Shown here: piece after piece, positions 8,265 to 16,200 of the stretch
Layout: each line of letters begins with the position of its first letter
How positions within the stretch are numbered: position 1 is the stretch's first letter
Assembly: GCA_041574955.1 (NCBI GenBank)
Contig: JBFGNS010000054.1
Location: forward strand, 1-25,176
DNA from: CALZJC01 sp041574955
GTDB taxonomy: Bacteria > Acidobacteriota > Thermoanaerobaculia > Multivoradales > JAHEKO01
Length of the DNA stretch: 25,176 nt
Reading direction: 5' to 3'
Made by a program: the position numbers and the translations under genes
The notes under the pieces: model-generated
Databases searched by the model: none
The model's input: the letters and a program-made list of their open reading frames with translations, nothing else
What the model was told of the DNA's origin: nothing

Positions 8265-9344
8265 TCAGATGTTGAAGAAGAACTCCTGGATGTGGACGAA
8301 GTACTTGAGGTTGAACATCCAGCGGCAGTACATCTTGATCGGCAGCAGCATCATCACCAGCAGCAGCGAGATGCCGATGTAGTAGCGCGCCGGCCCCATC
8401 TTCTCGTACCAGGTCTTGCAGATGCCGCGCTTGGCGAGCAGCACCGGCAGCGCGACAAAGTAGGCGCCGAGCAGCAGGATGCCGAAGATCTCACGCGGCA
8501 GCCAGTGCGACGGCAGGCCGTAGCCGAGCAGCTTGATCCAGATCAGCTCGGACAGGTCGACGTTGACCAGCGGCTCGATCTTGTTGATGTCCCAGTACTC
8601 GTAAGGGCCGAAGAAGTTCCAGTTGGGGCCGCGCAGGAAGGTGCCGATGACGATCAGCTCGATCCACAGCACCAGGTAGCCGAACATGAAGGCCACGATC
8701 TCGGCCCTGCGCTCCTTGAAGGTGAAGTAGCCGTTGCCGCGCGGGTTGGTGTCGATGTAGGGAATCGCCATCAGGCCGATGATGATCAGCCCGGGCAGCA
8801 CCACTCCCGCCATCCACGGGTCGAAGTAGACCAGCATCTCCTGCAGGCCGAGGAAGTACCATGGCGCCTTCGACGGGTTGGGCGCCACCGAGGTGTTGGC
8901 CGGCTCTTCGAGCGGCGCCTGCAGGGCGATCGACCAGACCACCAGCACCACGGTCAGCACCACCATGCAAATGAACTCGGAGAACACCAGGTCGGGCCAG
9001 GTGAACACCTTGTCCTCGACCTCGCTCTGCTCGAAGGTGGGCTCGCCGCGCTCGAGCGCCCGGTCGTTGGCCAGCGCTTTGTTCATCGCCAGCCAGGCGA
9101 AGTAGCCGACCAGGAAGACCATCATCACGATCGGCACGTTGTCCGGCTTGGTCACGATCAACCGGAAGTTGGCGTCGAGCAGGCTGACCAGGAAGAACGC
9201 CGTGCCGACGGCCAGCATCAGCCAGCCGCCGGCACGCGTCCACAGCTTGCGTGTCCAGAAGATCGCCACGAAGCCGACCAGCGACAGCGTGAACGACCAC
9301 TGCGGGTACGACAGGAAGTTGATGAGGCCTTTGATCGCTTCCAT
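8265..9344 (-). CDS. cytochrome b C-terminal-domain (subunit IV/PetD-like) protein with extra membrane helices
   Basis: A 359-residue protein with about eight hydrophobic helices, roughly twice the size of b6f subunit IV. Helices at about 17-31, 41-56 and 70-87 precede the subunit-IV-like core (about 112-240). That core contains the Qo-site region SKAPWYFLGLQE and the following GVVLPGLIIIGLMAIPYI helix. Two more helices (about 285-303 and 322-338) follow. The Glu of the canonical PEWY motif is Pro161 here (APWY), a variant seen in other menaquinol-type bc complexes. There is no CxxCH, so it is not fused to a cytochrome c. The ATG lies nine bases after the b6-like gene, and the gene ends three bases before the octaheme cytochrome gene, so all are probably translated from one message. 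It forms the quinol-oxidation side of the membrane core. Confidence 0.92.
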   Translation of the reverse strand: MEAIKGLINFLSYPQWSFTLSLVGFVAIFWTRKLWTRAGGWLMLAVGTAFFLVSLLDANFRLIVTKPDNVPIVMMVFLVGYFAWLAMNKALANDRALERGEPTFEQSEVEDKVFTWPDLVFSEFICMVVLTVVLVVWSIALQAPLEEPANTSVAPNPSKAPWYFLGLQEMLVYFDPWMAGVVLPGLIIIGLMAIPYIDTNPRGNGYFTFKERRAEIVAFMFGYLVLWIELIVIGTFLRGPNWNFFGPYEYWDINKIEPLVNVDLSELIWIKLLGYGLPSHWLPREIFGILLLGAYFVALPVLLAKRGICKTWYEKMGPARYYIGISLLLVMMLLPIKMYCRWMFNLKYFVHIQEFFFNI

Positions 9345-9353
9345 CGGCGTCGC

Positions 9354-10133
9354 CTACATGGGGCCCGAGATGCCGCCGTCGCGGCGCACGCGCCAGAAGT
9401 GCACCGCCATCAGCCAGGCAGCGACCAGCGGGATCCCCACGCAGTGCAGCACGTAGAAACGGATCAGGGTGCCGCCGCCGATGGTGCGGCCGGCGATCAG
9501 CGCGAACCGCGCGTCGCTGCCGACGTGGATCAGCTGCGTGCCGCCCAGCTCGAGCAGCGCGGCGCCCGGGCCCTCGTGCCCCAGCAGCGGCGTCGCCCGC
9601 GCCATGTTCGAGCCGACGGTGATCGCCCAGATCGCCAGCTGGTCCCAGGGCAGCAGGTAGCCGGTGAACGACAGCAGCAGGGTCAGCACCAGCAGGATCA
9701 CGCCGACGTTCCAGTTGAACTCCCGCGGCGGCTTGTACGAGCCGGTCATGAAGACGCGGAACATGTGCAGCCAGACCGCGATCACCATGGCGTGCGCGCC
9801 CCAGCGGTGGAGCTCGCGCATGATGCCGAACGCCGCCACCTCGCGCAGATCGACCATGTCGAAGTAGGCGTACTCGACGGTCGGCCGGTAGTAGAACATC
9901 AGCAACAGGCCGGTGATGGTCTCGACCAGGAAGAGGAAGAACGAAGTGCCACCCATGCACCAGGTGTAGCTCATCCGCAGCCCGGACTTCTTGACCTTGA
10001 TCGGGTGCAGGTGCAGCGCCACGTTGCCGAGCATCGCCATGGCGCGCTTGCGGTTGTCGGTGGGGATGCCGACCCGGAAGACCGACTTCCACACCTGCGA
10101 CTTGACGATCCCCTTCTGCAGCTTCTTCAGCAT
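9354..10133 (-). CDS. qcrB: cytochrome b6-like subunit of a bc/b6f-type quinol:cytochrome c reductase
   Basis: A 259-residue, four-helix cytochrome b N-terminal-type protein, collinear with chloroplast cytochrome b6. Likely heme b ligands are H109/H123 and H230/H245. Their 14- and 15-residue spacing is that of b6 (the second pair is 14 apart in mitochondrial-type cytochrome b). Conserved stretches include LVETITGLLLMFYYRPT, LHRWGAHAMV, GYLLPWDQLAIWA and the C-terminal DGGISGP. Cys59, in YTWCMGGTS, aligns with the b6 cysteine (YCLGGIT) that binds heme cn, so a covalent extra heme near the Qn site is possible. It follows the Rieske gene by 19 nt. The b6-type split of cytochrome b points to a menaquinol-type complex. 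Confidence 0.95.
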   Translation of the reverse strand: MLKKLQKGIVKSQVWKSVFRVGIPTDNRKRAMAMLGNVALHLHPIKVKKSGLRMSYTWCMGGTSFFLFLVETITGLLLMFYYRPTVEYAYFDMVDLREVAAFGIMRELHRWGAHAMVIAVWLHMFRVFMTGSYKPPREFNWNVGVILLVLTLLLSFTGYLLPWDQLAIWAITVGSNMARATPLLGHEGPGAALLELGGTQLIHVGSDARFALIAGRTIGGGTLIRFYVLHCVGIPLVAAWLMAVHFWRVRRDGGISGPM

Positions 10134-10152
10134 GATCCCCCGCAGTCCGGCC

Positions 10153-10725
10153 CTAGGCTATGGCGATGTAGGAGTTGGGGTCGTCCCACTGCCCCAGCTC
10201 CCACTGGTACTTCTGCGCCTTGTCGACGACGATCTGGCCGTCGCTGGGGTCGATGTAGATGGCGGCGCGCTCCAGCGGCCGCGGCGTCGGCCCTTCGAAG
10301 TTGATGCCGTTCTTGTAATAGCCGCTGCCGTGGCACGGGCACTTGAACTTGTTCTGCGCCTCGAGCCAGTTGGGCGGGCAGCCGAGATGGGTGCAGATCG
10401 CGATCAATGCGAACAGCCGGCCCTCTTGGTTGACCACCCACACCCCGTTGGACTCCTTGAACCGCTCGTCCACCAGGCCGGGCGGGAAGTCGTCCGGCAC
10501 CCCGACCTTGAAGTTGGTCGGCGGCTCGTACAGCACGTTGGGGTACATGAAGCGCCCGAAGGCGGTCATGCAGCCGCCGATGGCGGCGGTGAAGCCGACC
10601 CACGCCACCGCCGCCCAGGAGAAGAAGCCCCGGCGGGTGAGCTCCTGACCCGGCTGGCCCGCGACCTTGTTGGCCGCGGCGGGAGGCTTCGCTTCAGGCT
10701 GGCGATCTCCGCTGTCGTCAGTCAT
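10153..10725 (-). CDS. qcrA: Rieske [2Fe-2S] iron-sulfur subunit of the bc-type complex
   Basis: A 190-residue Rieske protein. The cluster ligands are C111 and H113 in CTHLGC and C129 and H132 in CPCHGS; C116 and C131 would form the stabilising disulfide. A TRRGFF twin-arginine-like motif at residue 30 precedes one hydrophobic helix (about 37-55) that serves as Tat signal and membrane anchor. Pro-rich GPTPRPLE follows the second box, as in b6f-type Rieske proteins. This mobile-head subunit takes one electron from quinol at the Qo site and passes it to the cytochrome c subunit, here presumably the octaheme protein. It is the first gene of the four-gene operon and sits about 40 nt downstream of the predicted start site of a consensus-like sigma-70 promoter. 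Confidence 0.96.
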   Translation of the reverse strand: MTDDSGDRQPEAKPPAAANKVAGQPGQELTRRGFFSWAAVAWVGFTAAIGGCMTAFGRFMYPNVLYEPPTNFKVGVPDDFPPGLVDERFKESNGVWVVNQEGRLFALIAICTHLGCPPNWLEAQNKFKCPCHGSGYYKNGINFEGPTPRPLERAAIYIDPSDGQIVVDKAQKYQWELGQWDDPNSYIAIA

Positions 10726-10772
10726 GACCCTCGATCCTGCTTGCGCCGCAGCGCCTGCCGTGCGTGGTGCAG

Positions 10773-10801
10773 TTTCTAGTTCAACCGCCCGAGCCTGTCA
10801 A
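10773..10801 (-). promoter_or_regulatory. sigma-70-type promoter for the bc operon
   Basis: Reading the minus strand, a perfect TTGACA -35 (10801-10796) is followed by exactly 17 nt and TAGAAA as the -10 (10778-10773). Initiation near 10766 would give a leader of about 40 nt before the Rieske ATG. The -35 box contains the TGA stop codon of the upstream HEAT-repeat gene. Confidence 0.6.
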
Positions 10802-11697
10802 GGCCGCTCTTCGCCCCGGGCGCGCCGCGCCTCGATCGCCGCCTGCCGCACCTTGAGGCTGGGGTCGTCCTCGGCCAGCCGGTCCAGCAGCGGGCCCAGA
10901 TCGTCGCTGCCGAGCGCGCTGAGCGCCCTGATGGCGCTCACCATCACCTCTTCCTGCTGCTCCGTCCGGATCTCGGGCACCTGGGCCGTCAGCCGCCGAT
11001 CGAGCATCTCGCGCAGCACCGGCACGGCGGCGGCATCCCCCAGCCGAGCCAGCGCCAGCGCCGCGTTCCACCGTACGTCGGCCACCGGATCCTCGAGCAC
11101 CGGCCGCAGCTCGGGCGCCAGCGAGCGGTCCCCCAGCTCGCCCAGCGCGAAGGCCGCCGTCTTGCGCAGTCCCGGGTCGGCGTCGGCCAGCGCCGCGACC
11201 AGCGGCTGGCGAGCACCCGGATCGCCGATCTTGCCGAGTGCCCACAGCGCGTAGATCCTCATCTCGGGGTCGTCGCCGTCGGCCGCCTCGACCAGCAGCC
11301 CGAGCGCCTCGCGATCTCCCGTGTACCCGAGGATCAGCGCCAGGTAGCGCCGGATGGAGACGTCCTCGACCTCGCGAAACAGGCTGCGCAGCTCCTCCCG
11401 CGCGCCCGGCTCGTCGTCGAGCGCCGACGGGTCCGCCACCAGGATCTTGGACAGCTCGTAGGCCGCCTGCGCCCGCCGCGGCTTCCACGACGACCGCAGG
11501 TCGTCGAGGTAGTCGCTAGTGGTCTGACGGTCGTAGGCGATCCAGCCGAAGCCGACGAACACCCCGACGCACACCAGCACCACCAGCAGCGGCACGACGA
11601 ACAGGCCGAGGAAGGCGCGCAGCGGGCTGGCCCCGGCCTCGGCGGCATCCTGGGGCTCGGCCGCGTCCCGGGCCGGGCCTGTCGGGTCTTGCGCCAC
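10798..11697 (-). CDS. membrane-anchored HEAT-repeat protein
   Basis: A 299-residue protein with a short charged N-terminus, one hydrophobic helix (about 28-54) and a helical-repeat domain of about five HEAT/PBS-lyase-like repeats from residue 115 to 290. Typical repeat cores are LRKTAAFALGELGD, VRWNAALALARLGD and MRIYALWALGKIGD. HEAT domains are protein-interaction scaffolds; no catalytic motif is visible. The start is GTG at 11697, with no clear Shine-Dalgarno site. The gene lies directly upstream of the Rieske operon on the same strand, but an internal promoter at its stop codon makes the two at least partly independent. A role in assembling the neighbouring respiratory complex is possible but rests on position only. 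Confidence 0.85.
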   Translation of the reverse strand: MAQDPTGPARDAAEPQDAAEAGASPLRAFLGLFVVPLLVVLVCVGVFVGFGWIAYDRQTTSDYLDDLRSSWKPRRAQAAYELSKILVADPSALDDEPGAREELRSLFREVEDVSIRRYLALILGYTGDREALGLLVEAADGDDPEMRIYALWALGKIGDPGARQPLVAALADADPGLRKTAAFALGELGDRSLAPELRPVLEDPVADVRWNAALALARLGDAAAVPVLREMLDRRLTAQVPEIRTEQQEEVMVSAIRALSALGSDDLGPLLDRLAEDDPSLKVRQAAIEARRARGEERP

Positions 11698-11803
11698 GGC
11701 TCGGCAGCTTACCGGAAACGGCGGCGGCCGGCGAAACCCGTCCGCCGGGTGCCACCCTTTGTCACCCCGGCGCGAGAACAGTCCGTCAATACTGCCTTTT
11801 CAG

Positions 11804-11820
11804 CTGGCACGACATCTGCT
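11804..11820 (+). promoter_or_regulatory. sigma-54 (RpoN) promoter for the pseudopilin gene
   Basis: CTGGCACGACATCTGCT matches the -24/-12 consensus YTGGCACGRNNNTTGCW at all defined positions but one (C for T before TGC). The invariant GG (11806-11807) and GC (11818-11819) are exactly 10 nt apart. Initiation near 11831 leaves a 35-nt leader to the GTG start. Pilin genes in several bacteria are known to depend on sigma-54 and PilR. Confidence 0.7.
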
Positions 11821-11865
11821 CCACACTCGGGAGCCGAGGGGGGAACCGCCGTAGAGGCTATCGGC

Positions 11866-12411
11866 GTGGCGAGAGACGAGCGAACAGACGAAGCGCGTGG
11901 CTTCACCCTGATCGAGCTGCTCATCGTGGTGGCGGTGATCGGCGTGATCGCCACTATCCTGATACCCAACCTGCTGGACGCGCTGCAGAAGGCCAAGCAG
12001 CGCGCCACCGTCGCCCAGATCAAGGCCACCGGCGAGGCCTGGTTCTCCTGGCTCACCGACGAGGTGTCGGCGGCGGGCGCCGGCAGCAGCCAGACCTTCA
12101 CCTTCTCGACCCTGAGCGAAAAGCTGACGGCCGACGAGCTGCTCGACGTGCTGTTCGATGACACCGAGTTCTTCTACATCCGCGACGTGCCGACCAACGA
12201 CGGCTGGGGACACCCGTTCGACTACGCCTGGTCCGGCAATCCGCTGAGCGCTCGGGTGATGGGCGTGCGCTCGCGCGGCCGGGACGGCCTGGTCGGCCCG
12301 ACCGGCGAGCCGTACACGCTGGGGCCGTTCACCTCCAGCCGCTACGACGAGGACATCGTCTGGCTGGACGGCTTCTTCATCCGCTATCCCAGCGGCGCCA
12401 GGACCCAGTAG
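11866..12411 (+). CDS. type IV prepilin-like protein, GspG-type major pseudopilin family
   Basis: A 181-residue protein with a 12-residue charged leader and a class III prepilin peptidase site, ARG|FTLIELLIVVAVIGV. The mature protein has Phe+1 and Glu+5 and a long hydrophobic N-terminal helix. The C-terminal part, with DGWGHPFDYAW, RSRGRDGL and DEDIVWLDG, follows the pattern of the GspG calcium-binding globular domain. It would be processed by a prepilin peptidase and assembled into a type II secretion pseudopilus or a pilus-like fibre. The GTG start has GAGG eight bases upstream and lies downstream of the sigma-54 promoter; the frame is open further up, but those starts would precede the predicted transcript. 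No other secretion or pilus gene is nearby, so it is an orphan here. Confidence 0.88.
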   Translation: MARDERTDEARGFTLIELLIVVAVIGVIATILIPNLLDALQKAKQRATVAQIKATGEAWFSWLTDEVSAAGAGSSQTFTFSTLSEKLTADELLDVLFDDTEFFYIRDVPTNDGWGHPFDYAWSGNPLSARVMGVRSRGRDGLVGPTGEPYTLGPFTSSRYDEDIVWLDGFFIRYPSGARTQ

Positions 12412-12443
12412 CCGCTGGCGAGCTGCCCGCGCCGCCCTGCAAC

Positions 12444-12471
12444 TTGACAGGCGGGCGCCAACGAATAAGCT
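12444..12471 (+). promoter_or_regulatory. candidate promoter for the act-cox operon
   Basis: A perfect TTGACA at 12444-12449 is followed after 16 nt by TAAGCT, a weak -10; AATAAG is an alternative at 14 nt. It is the only good -35 in the gap between the pseudopilin stop codon and actA and would give a leader of about 85 nt. Confidence 0.4.
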
Positions 12472-12527
12472 TCGGGCGGCCTCGCTGACCCGGGAGCGGG
12501 CCACGACCCCCCAAGACGGATTCGATT

Positions 12528-12543
12528 TCGCGGCATGCCGCGA
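12528..12543. promoter_or_regulatory. perfect 16-nt palindrome in the actA leader
   Basis: TCGCGGCATGCCGCGA is a perfect inverted repeat ending 20 nt before the actA ATG. It could be an operator for a dimeric regulator or an RNA hairpin in the leader. No regulator gene is present in the window to link it to. Confidence 0.35.
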
Positions 12544-12563
12544 GACGGGGGCCTGCCACGTCA

Positions 12564-13211
12564 ATGGCCCAGATCTTCAAGCGCAGCACCAACACCGTCG
12601 CCAAGACGAGCATCTACGGGGCGGTCTTCATCGTCGCCTTCCTGGTGTGGGTGTTCATGGTGCTCGACCGCTCGGCCTACAACACCGGCCAAGGCGTGAC
12701 GCTGGCCCAGCCGGTGCCGTTCAGCCACGACCACCACGTCACCGGCCTGGGGATCGACTGCCGCTACTGCCACACCTCGGTCGAGGAGGCGGCGTTCGCC
12801 GGCATGCCGCCCACTGCCACCTGCATCAACTGCCACAAGCTGATCTGGAACGACAGCCCGATGCTCGAACCGGTACGCGCCAGCTTCGCCACCGGCACGC
12901 CGATCGCCTGGTCGCGGGTGCACGACCTGCCGGACTACGTCTATTTCGACCACTCGGTCCACCTCGCCAAGGGCATCGGCTGCGTCTCCTGCCACGGCCG
13001 GGTCGATCGCATGCCGCTGGTCTACCAGCAGGCGTCGCTCCAGATGGAGTGGTGCCTCGACTGCCACCGCAACCCGGAGCGCCACGTGCGGCCGCGATCC
13101 GAGCTGTTCAACGCGAGCTGGCAGGCCGACGACCAGCAGGCGCTGGGCGCTCGGCTGGTCGAGGAGTACGGCATCCAGTCGAAGCTGAGCTGTTCCGCCT
13201 GCCACCGTTGA
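12564..13211 (+). CDS. actA: alternative complex III subunit A, pentaheme cytochrome c
   Basis: A 215-residue protein with one N-terminal membrane helix (about 18-34) and five CxxCH heme sites beginning at C66, C87, C140, C164 and C210. His-rich spacing such as FSHDHHV and FDHSVHLAKG supplies bis-His ligands of the cytochrome c3/c7 type. Five hemes plus one anchor is the known make-up of ActA, which takes electrons from the iron-sulfur chain of ActB and passes them to ActE or a soluble carrier on the periplasmic side. It is the first gene of a 12-gene operon, 10 nt before actB. No strong Shine-Dalgarno site precedes the ATG. Confidence 0.95.
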   Translation: MAQIFKRSTNTVAKTSIYGAVFIVAFLVWVFMVLDRSAYNTGQGVTLAQPVPFSHDHHVTGLGIDCRYCHTSVEEAAFAGMPPTATCINCHKLIWNDSPMLEPVRASFATGTPIAWSRVHDLPDYVYFDHSVHLAKGIGCVSCHGRVDRMPLVYQQASLQMEWCLDCHRNPERHVRPRSELFNASWQADDQQALGARLVEEYGIQSKLSCSACHR

Positions 13212-13221
13212 GCCCCGCGCG

Positions 13222-16200
13222 ATGACCGTCCACGACCCGACCTCCGCTCCGCCGCCGGCCGCCGACACCGGTCGGCTGTCGGTGGCCGACGTCCAGCGCC
13301 GCCTGGCCGGGCGGCGCGGGCCGGAGTACTGGCGCAGCCTCGAAGAGCTGGCGGCCACCCCCGAGTTCGAGGAGCTGCTGCACCGCGAGTTCCCGCGCCA
13401 GGCGTCCGAGCTGCCGGCAGGCGTCGACCGGCGCCGGTTCCTGCAGCTGATGGGAGCATCGCTCGCCCTCGGCGGGCTGACGGCATGCACCCGTCAGCCG
13501 CTCGAATCGATCGTGCCGTACGTCGAGCAGCCCGAGTCGCTGGTGCCGGGCAAGCCGCTCTACTTCGCCACCTCGCTGGTCCAGGGCGGCTACGCCACCG
13601 GGCTGCTCGCCGAGAGCCACATGGGACGGCCGACCAAGCTCGAGGGCAACCCCGACCACCCCGCCAGCCTGGGCGCCACCGACCTGTTCGCCCAGGCCTC
13701 GGTCCTGACGCTGTACGACCCCGAGCGCTCGCAGACCGTCACCCACCTCGGCCGCATCTCCACCTGGCAGGCGTTCCTGGCCGACGCGCGCAAGGCGCTG
13801 GCGGCGCTCGCAGCCGGTCCCGCCGGCGCCCGGATCCGGGTCCTCACCCCGCCGGTCAGCTCTCCCAGCCTCACGGCCGCCATCGGCCGCCTGCTCGAGC
13901 GCTACCCGGCGGCGCGCTGGCACCAGTGGGAGCCGGCGCACCGCGACGCCGCCCGCGAGGGCAGCCGGGCGGCTTTCGGCGAGCCGCTCGAGGCGCGCTA
14001 CGACCTCGCCCGGGCGCGGGTCGTCGTCGGCCTCGACACCGACTTCCTCACCGCCGGTCCGGGCGCCCTGCGCTACGCGCGACAGTTCGCCGACCGCCGC
14101 CGGGTGCGCCGTGGCAGCGACTCGATGAGCCGTTTCTACGCCGCCGAGAGCTCGCCCACCGCCACCGGCACCATGGCCGACCACCGCCTGCCGGTCACCG
14201 CCAGGACGCTCGGCCTGCTGGCGGTGGCGCTGGCCGCCGAGGTCGGGGTGGCCGGCGCCGACGCCGGCGGCGCCCTCGGGGCACGCGAGATCGCCTGGGC
14301 GCGGGCGGCAGCCGACGCGCTGCGGCGCCATCGGGGCCAGGGGCTGGTGGTGGCGGGCGACTGCGCGCCGGCGGCAGTCCACACCCTGGTGCACGCCATC
14401 AACCAGCAGCTCGGCAACGTCGGCCGCACCGTCGACTACACCGCCCCGGTGGCCGGCGGCGAGGCGCCGATGGCCGAGTCGTTCGAAGAGCTGCTGACGG
14501 CGATGCGCGCCGGCGAGGTCGACCTGCTGCTGGCGCTCGGCGTCAACCCGGTCTACGACGCGCCGGCCGACGCCGGGATCCTCGAGGCGCTCTACCAGGT
14601 GCCGCGGCGCGTCCATCTAGGCCTCTACCGCGACGAGACGGCGGAGTTCAGCCAGTGGCACGTGCCCGCGGCTCACTACCTCGAGAGCTGGGGCGACGCG
14701 CGCGCCTTCGACGGCACCGTCAGCCTGCAGCAGCCGCTGATCGAACCGCTGTACGGCGGCAAGTCGGCGCTCGAGCTGGTCGCGGCGCTGGCCGACGACC
14801 AGGAGCGCGACGACCGCGAGCTGGTGCGGGACGGCTGCCGCGCGCTGGCGCCGGCGGACGGGCCGTTCGAGCCGTTCTGGCGCCGCTGCCTGCACGACGG
14901 AGTGATCGCCGGCACCGCCTTCGAGCCCCGCTCCGCCGTGCTCGACGCCGCTGCCGCCACGGCCGCTGCCACCGCCCTCGCCGCCGAGCCCGCCACCGAT
15001 CTCGAGCTGCTCTTCCGGCCCGACCCGACGGTGTGGGACGGCAGCTGGGCGAACAACGCCTGGCTGCAGGAGTGCCCCAAGCCGCTGACCAAGCTGACCT
15101 GGGACAACGCGCTGCTGGTGTCGCCGGCGCTGGCGGCGCGTCTCGGTCTGGCGAGCGAGGACGAGGTGACGCTGACGGTCGACGGACGCAGCCTGGAGGC
15201 GCCGGTGTGGGTGCAGCCGGGGCATCCCGACGGCGCGGTCACGCTGCACCTCGGATACGGCCGCAAGGCCGCCGGCCGGGTGGGCACCGGCACCGGTGTC
15301 AACGCCCATCTGCTGCGCACCGCAGCCACGCCGTGGCGCGCCGCCGGCGCGACGATCACCGCCACCGGACGGCGCCGGCCGCTGGCCTCCACCCAGATGC
15401 ACCACAACCTCGGACCCGATCCGATCCAGGGCTCCAACCTGGAAGGGCGCGAGGCCGAGCGGCGCCACCTGGTGCGGGTCGGCACCCTCGAGGAGTTCCT
15501 GCACGAGCCCGATTTCGTGCACCACGCCGAGCACGGCCCGGGCGACCTGTCGCTGCACCCCGACTGGGAGTACGACGGTCACGCCTGGGGGCTGGCCGTC
15601 GACCTGGCGGCGTGCACCGGCTGCAACGCCTGCGTGCTGGCCTGCCAGGCGGAGAACAACATCCCGGTGGTCGGCAAGCAGCAGGTGGCGGCGGGGCGCG
15701 AAATGCACTGGATCCGCGTCGACCGCTACTACCAGGGCGAGCTGGAGGACCCGACGGTGCACCACCAGCCGGTGATGTGCATGCACTGCGAGCAGGCGCC
15801 GTGCGAGGTGGTGTGCCCGGTGGCCGCCACCGTGCACAGCGACGAGGGTCTCAACGACATGGTCTACAACCGCTGCGTCGGGACCCGCTACTGCTCCAAC
15901 AACTGCCCGTACAAGGTGCGGCGGTTCAACTTCTTCAAGTACAACGACACCGACACGCCGGTGCTCAAGCTGCTGCGCAACCCGGACGTAACGGTGCGCA
16001 CACGCGGGGTCATGGAGAAGTGCACCTACTGCGTGCAGCGCATCAACTACGCGCGCGGCGAGGCCAAGCGCGAGCAGCGCTCGATCCGTGACGGCGAGAT
16101 CCGGACCGCCTGCCAGCAGGTCTGCCCAAGCCGCGCCATCGTGTTCGGCGACATCAACGACCCGCAGTCCGAGGTGTCGCGCTGGAAGGACGAGCCGACC

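Noticed and set aside
5083..8382. A 1099-codon open frame on the plus strand opposite the octaheme cytochrome gene
   Set aside because: It is the antisense shadow of a GC-rich gene. Its translation is low-complexity, Arg/His/Gln/Val-rich and has no domain, while the minus strand encodes eight ordered heme motifs.
8292..10304. Long plus-strand open frame across the cytochrome b genes
   Set aside because: His/Gln/Asp-rich composition without motifs; the minus strand has clear cytochrome b proteins with adjacent starts and stops.
11689..11865. Upstream start for the pseudopilin
   Set aside because: It would lie before the sigma-54 start site and would add an Arg/Pro-rich leader far longer than prepilin leaders usually are.
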